Source of the DNA: Acetobacteraceae bacterium
GTDB taxonomy: Bacteria; Pseudomonadota; Alphaproteobacteria; Acetobacterales; Acetobacteraceae
Length of the DNA stretch: 8,663 nt
Direction of reading: 5' to 3'
Assembly: GCA_027306955.1 (NCBI GenBank)
Contig: DAHUXX010000022.1
Location: 1 to 8,663 of the forward strand
The notes beneath the pieces were generated by a model. The model did no database searches and had not been told where the DNA came from. It saw only the letters and a list, made by a program, of their open reading frames with translations. Shown here piece by piece: positions 6,090 through 8,663 of the stretch. The translations under genes were made by a program, and so were the position numbers. Each line of letters begins with the position of its first letter. Position 1 is the stretch's first letter.

Positions 6090-7613
6090 AGGGGCGGCGA
6101 TATCAGTGACCAGCCGGAAGCTCGCGGAGACATCGTCGAGCTGGAAATGCGGCTGCAGCTGGATGATGCAGCCAAACACGCCTGGCCGGCCCGGCCGCTC
6201 GCGCACACTCACGCGCCCCGCGAGCAGCGGGTATCGCGCGCGGCTTTCGGCACCGCCGGTGACGCTCGCGTTGACGTGGCGGTTGAGCCACGTCTGCAAC
6301 TGCAGCTCGACTTCTTCCGCCGTGCGGAAGGAGCCGACCATGTCGCGTCCCAGCACCTTGAGATAGTGGGCGAAACGCGAGACGCAGAGCAGCGTGTTGA
6401 TCTGCGCGGAGAGCCGCGCGTTGGCGTTGGCCGCCTCGGCCGCGGCGCCGGCATAGAGCCGCGGCGCCTGCAGGCTGCGCACAGCGCCGAACACCGCGTC
6501 CTCCGACCAGGGAATGGAGGCGAGCGGCATGAACCCGGCATCGACCAGCGCGCGCTCCTGGTGGTCGGTCAGCACCACCTCGAGCGGCGGGCGCACCCAG
6601 ATCAGGCCGGGTTCGGTGGAGAAGGGCTCGAGCGGCAGCTCGTCGACCAGCCCGCCGCTGCGCTGATCCATCTCCACCCCGCGCACGTCGGCGGGCCAGC
6701 CGTAATCGGCGAAGGCGCGCGCGACGACGGCGGCGAACGCGTAGGCGGGGTTCGTCCACACGCGGCTCTCCGCGTCCGGCGCATCCTCCTCGTAGCGGAA
6801 CGGCTCGGCGCGCAACGGCGAGGGCTGCCAGGGCGGACGCGCCAGCATGCGCGGCAGGGCGAGGGCGAGGAAGCGGATATCCTCGTGCGCGAACAGCCCG
6901 CGCCAACGCGCGTATTCGCCGCCGCGAAACACGGCAGTCGGGTCGTTGAGCCCGGCGAGGTCGGCGAAACCGTCGATGCCCAACAGTTCCGGCGCGACCC
7001 CGAGTACGGTGGGCGTAAAGGATGCGGCGGCGACGCCTGCCAGCAGCTTCAGCGCGCCGATATCATCAGTGGGCGCGCCGGCGGCGGGGTGGTGGCGCAC
7101 CGCGTGATCGATCACCACCAGCCCGTAGGGCTCACCGCCGGGGGTGCCGAACTCCTCCTCGTAAATCTTGCGGAACAACTGGCTCTGGTCGAACTCGGCG
7201 GCGCGTTCGAGGTCGCGCACCAGCTCAGCCCAGGTGGCGCTGAGCACACGTACCTTGACGCGGCCGCCGGGGTCGATGCCGCCGATCAGCCAGGCGAGGC
7301 CGCGCCAGGCGCCCTCCAGCCGGCGCAAGCGCGGATGGTGCAGGATCGCATCGAGCTGGGAGGCGATCAACCCATCGATCGCGACGATGTCACGATCGAG
7401 TGCCTGCCGCAGCCGCGCGCCATCGCCCGCGAGAACGGTCGCGCGCTCAGCACCGAACCACTCGCGCAGCCACCTGGCCGGATCGGCGGCGGCGATGAAG
7501 GCGGCGACTCCCGCCGCCCCCTCCTCGCGCGCCGCGCCGACGAACCGTCCGTCGAGCACGATGTCGCGCGTCGGGCGCGGCGGGGCCTCGGTCCCCGCCT
7601 CCGCCTCCGTCAA
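6075..7613 (-). CDS. tssC: Second, divergent T6SS sheath protein of the TssC family (ImpD-type)
   Basis: This 512-residue protein is a full-length TssC/EvpB-type sheath protein, paralogous to the gene just upstream. Family marks are LHHPRLRRLEGAWRGLAWL (91-109), the GGEPYGLVVIDH block (159-170), YARWRGLF..EDIRFLALALPRMLAR in the middle, and SRFAHYLKVLGRDMVGSF, WLNRHVNA, KYPL-like RARYPL, PGRPGVFG and PHFQLDDVSASFRLV at the C-terminus. Compared with the neighbour it has extra residues (PAAGAPTDDI) after the GGEPYG block and quite different sequence between the shared blocks. Its position equals impD of the R. leguminosarum cluster. It starts with TTG, chosen because no internal Met occurs for several hundred residues and AGAAGG lies eight bases upstream. 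The gap to the preceding stop is only 3 nt. It may co-assemble into the sheath, form an alternative sheath or act as a regulator; the sequence does not decide this. Confidence 0.92.
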   Translation of the reverse strand: MTEAEAGTEAPPRPTRDIVLDGRFVGAAREEGAAGVAAFIAAADPARWLREWFGAERATVLAGDGARLRQALDRDIVAIDGLIASQLDAILHHPRLRRLEGAWRGLAWLIGGIDPGGRVKVRVLSATWAELVRDLERAAEFDQSQLFRKIYEEEFGTPGGEPYGLVVIDHAVRHHPAAGAPTDDIGALKLLAGVAAASFTPTVLGVAPELLGIDGFADLAGLNDPTAVFRGGEYARWRGLFAHEDIRFLALALPRMLARPPWQPSPLRAEPFRYEEDAPDAESRVWTNPAYAFAAVVARAFADYGWPADVRGVEMDQRSGGLVDELPLEPFSTEPGLIWVRPPLEVVLTDHQERALVDAGFMPLASIPWSEDAVFGAVRSLQAPRLYAGAAAEAANANARLSAQINTLLCVSRFAHYLKVLGRDMVGSFRTAEEVELQLQTWLNRHVNASVTGGAESRARYPLLAGRVSVRERPGRPGVFGCIIQLQPHFQLDDVSASFRLVTDIAAPGSVR

Positions 7614-7616
7614 GCG

Positions 7617-8663
7617 TCAGGCCTTCTGAGGGATGCGCGCCACCATGCGCATGCTGGTGGTCAGCTCCTCCATCTGCAGCCAGGGCCGCATATAGGCGAC
7701 CGCGTTGTAGGAGCCGGGCTTCCCTGGAATCTCCTTCACCTCGACGCGCGCCTCGCGCAACGGGTACTTGGCTTTGGTCTCCTGTCCCGCGTTCTCGTTG
7801 GCGTTGACGTAGTTCTTGATCCAGCGGTTGAGCCAGGCCTCGCAGTCGCTCGCCTCCATGAAGGAGCCGATCTTGTCGCGCGCCATCACCTTGAGGAAAT
7901 GCGCGAAGCGGCTGGTTGCCATGATGTAGGGCAGGCGCGCCGAGATCGCGGCGTTGGCAGTCGCGTCCGGCCGGTCGTACTTCTTCGGCTTCTGCACCGT
8001 CTGGGCGCCGAAGTACACCGCGTAGTCGGTGTTCTTGTAGTGGCAGAGCGGCAGGAAGCCCTGGTTGGAAAGCTCGAACTCGCGCCTGTCGGTGATGCCG
8101 ATCTCGGTCGGGCACTTGGTGTCGAGGTCGCCGTCGTCGGAGGTGAAAACGTGGTTGGGCAGACCCTCCACCTTGCCGCCACCCTCGGCACCGCGGATGG
8201 CGACGCAGAAGCCGTGCTGCGCGAAGGCGTCGGTGAGGCGCGCGCCCATCGTGTAGGCGGCATTCATCCAGCAATAGTCATGGTGCTGCATCGGCAGCGC
8301 GGCGCCGTTCGCGTCATACGGCGCCTCCTCGTAGCTGAACTCGTCGATCGGCTTGGTCGCCGAGCCGTAGGGCAGGCGGGCAATGACGCGCGGCAGCACG
8401 AGAGAGACGAAGCGGCTGTCCTCGCTGTCGCGGAAGCTGCGCCACTTGGTGTACTCGGCGGTCTCGAAGATCTTCGCGAGATCGCGCGGCTTGGACAGTT
8501 CCGTCCAGTCGGAAAAGCCGAACATCTGCGCGCCGGCCGCGGAGATGAACGGCGCGAAGCCGGCCGCCGCGACGTTGGAGATGAGGCGCAGCGTGTCGAC
8601 GTCGTCCGGGTGGTTGGTCCACTCGTAGTCGCCGATCAGCGCGCCATAGGGCTCGCCGCCCGG
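7617..8663 (-). CDS. tssC: T6SS contractile sheath large subunit TssC (5'-truncated)
   Basis: TssC (VipB) pairs with TssB to form the cytoplasmic contractile sheath that drives the Hcp tube. The window holds the last 348 residues; the frame is open to the right edge with no stop. By alignment with the paralog next to it, roughly 155 N-terminal residues are missing. Visible family blocks are PGGEPYGALIGDYEWTNHP at the edge, WRSFRDSEDSRFVSLVLPRV, CWMNAAYTMGARLTDAF, CPTEIGITDRREFEL, and TSRFAHFLKVMARDKIGSF. EAWLNRWIKNYV, KAKYPLREARVEV, PGKPGSYNAVAYMRPW and TTSMRMVARIP follow. These are close to the canonical TssC pattern, so this is the likely primary sheath subunit of the two. The tssB gene should lie just beyond 8663. 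The missing part includes the N-terminal region that ClpV recognises in some systems, so that question cannot be addressed here. Confidence 0.95.
   Translation of the reverse strand, partial: PGGEPYGALIGDYEWTNHPDDVDTLRLISNVAAAGFAPFISAAGAQMFGFSDWTELSKPRDLAKIFETAEYTKWRSFRDSEDSRFVSLVLPRVIARLPYGSATKPIDEFSYEEAPYDANGAALPMQHHDYCWMNAAYTMGARLTDAFAQHGFCVAIRGAEGGGKVEGLPNHVFTSDDGDLDTKCPTEIGITDRREFELSNQGFLPLCHYKNTDYAVYFGAQTVQKPKKYDRPDATANAAISARLPYIMATSRFAHFLKVMARDKIGSFMEASDCEAWLNRWIKNYVNANENAGQETKAKYPLREARVEVKEIPGKPGSYNAVAYMRPWLQMEELTTSMRMVARIPQKA
7622..7627 (-). promoter_or_regulatory. Ribosome binding site supporting the TTG start of the second tssC
   Basis: The minus strand reads AGAAGG within the last codons of the first tssC, eight bases before TTG at 7613. 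It decides the start of the second gene, which lacks a nearby ATG, and shows initiation right after the preceding TGA (three bases between stop and start). Confidence 0.55.

Noticed and set aside
1..8663. CRISPR arrays, tRNA genes, transposase genes or attachment repeats
   Set aside because: No spaced direct repeats, cloverleaf-like segments, transposase motifs or flanking repeats were seen. The window is filled by contiguous T6SS genes.

Overview
The window is part of a type VI secretion system (T6SS) locus from a GC-rich bacterium (about 70% GC, estimated by eye). All real genes lie on the minus strand. The gene order from right to left is tssC, a second tssC-type gene, tagJ, tssE, tssF, tssG. 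This matches impC-impD-impE-impF-impG-impH of the Rhizobium leguminosarum imp cluster. Two adjacent tssC genes followed by tagJ/impE, together with the protein sequences, suggest an alphaproteobacterium, possibly of the Rhodospirillales/Acetobacterales type. The genus cannot be named from this sequence.

Layout, reading the minus strand from 8663 down to 1: a 5'-truncated tssC (sheath; 8663-7617) runs off the right edge. After a 3-nt gap comes a divergent second sheath gene with a TTG start (7613-6075). A 76-nt gap follows, then tagJ (5998-5189), a 58-nt gap, tssE (5130-4576), tssF (4583-2751, overlapping tssE by 8 nt), tssG (2754-1675, GTG start overlapping tssF by 4 nt) and a class I SAM-dependent methyltransferase (1678-143, overlapping tssG by 4 nt). 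An 83-nt gap carries a plausible promoter and Shine-Dalgarno sequence. They lead into the first 19 codons of a gene for an exported protein (59 to beyond position 1).

How the genes work together: TssC, partnered by TssB (not in the window, presumably upstream of tssC), builds the contractile sheath. TagJ is a sheath accessory factor. TssE, TssF and TssG are baseplate wedge proteins on which the sheath polymerises. The methyltransferase is stitched into the operon by an ATGA overlap, at the position where imp clusters often carry the FHA-protein gene impI. Its domain pattern resembles bacterial protein-lysine methyltransferases with a methyltransferase regulatory domain. Its target is unknown, and it is the least conventional and most interesting gene here. 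No ClpV, Hcp, VgrG, TssA, TssB, TssJ/K/L/M or obvious effector-immunity pair is present, so the rest of the system must lie outside the window.

No RNA genes, insertion sequences, CRISPR arrays or attachment sites were seen. The longest stretch without a gene is 83 nt.
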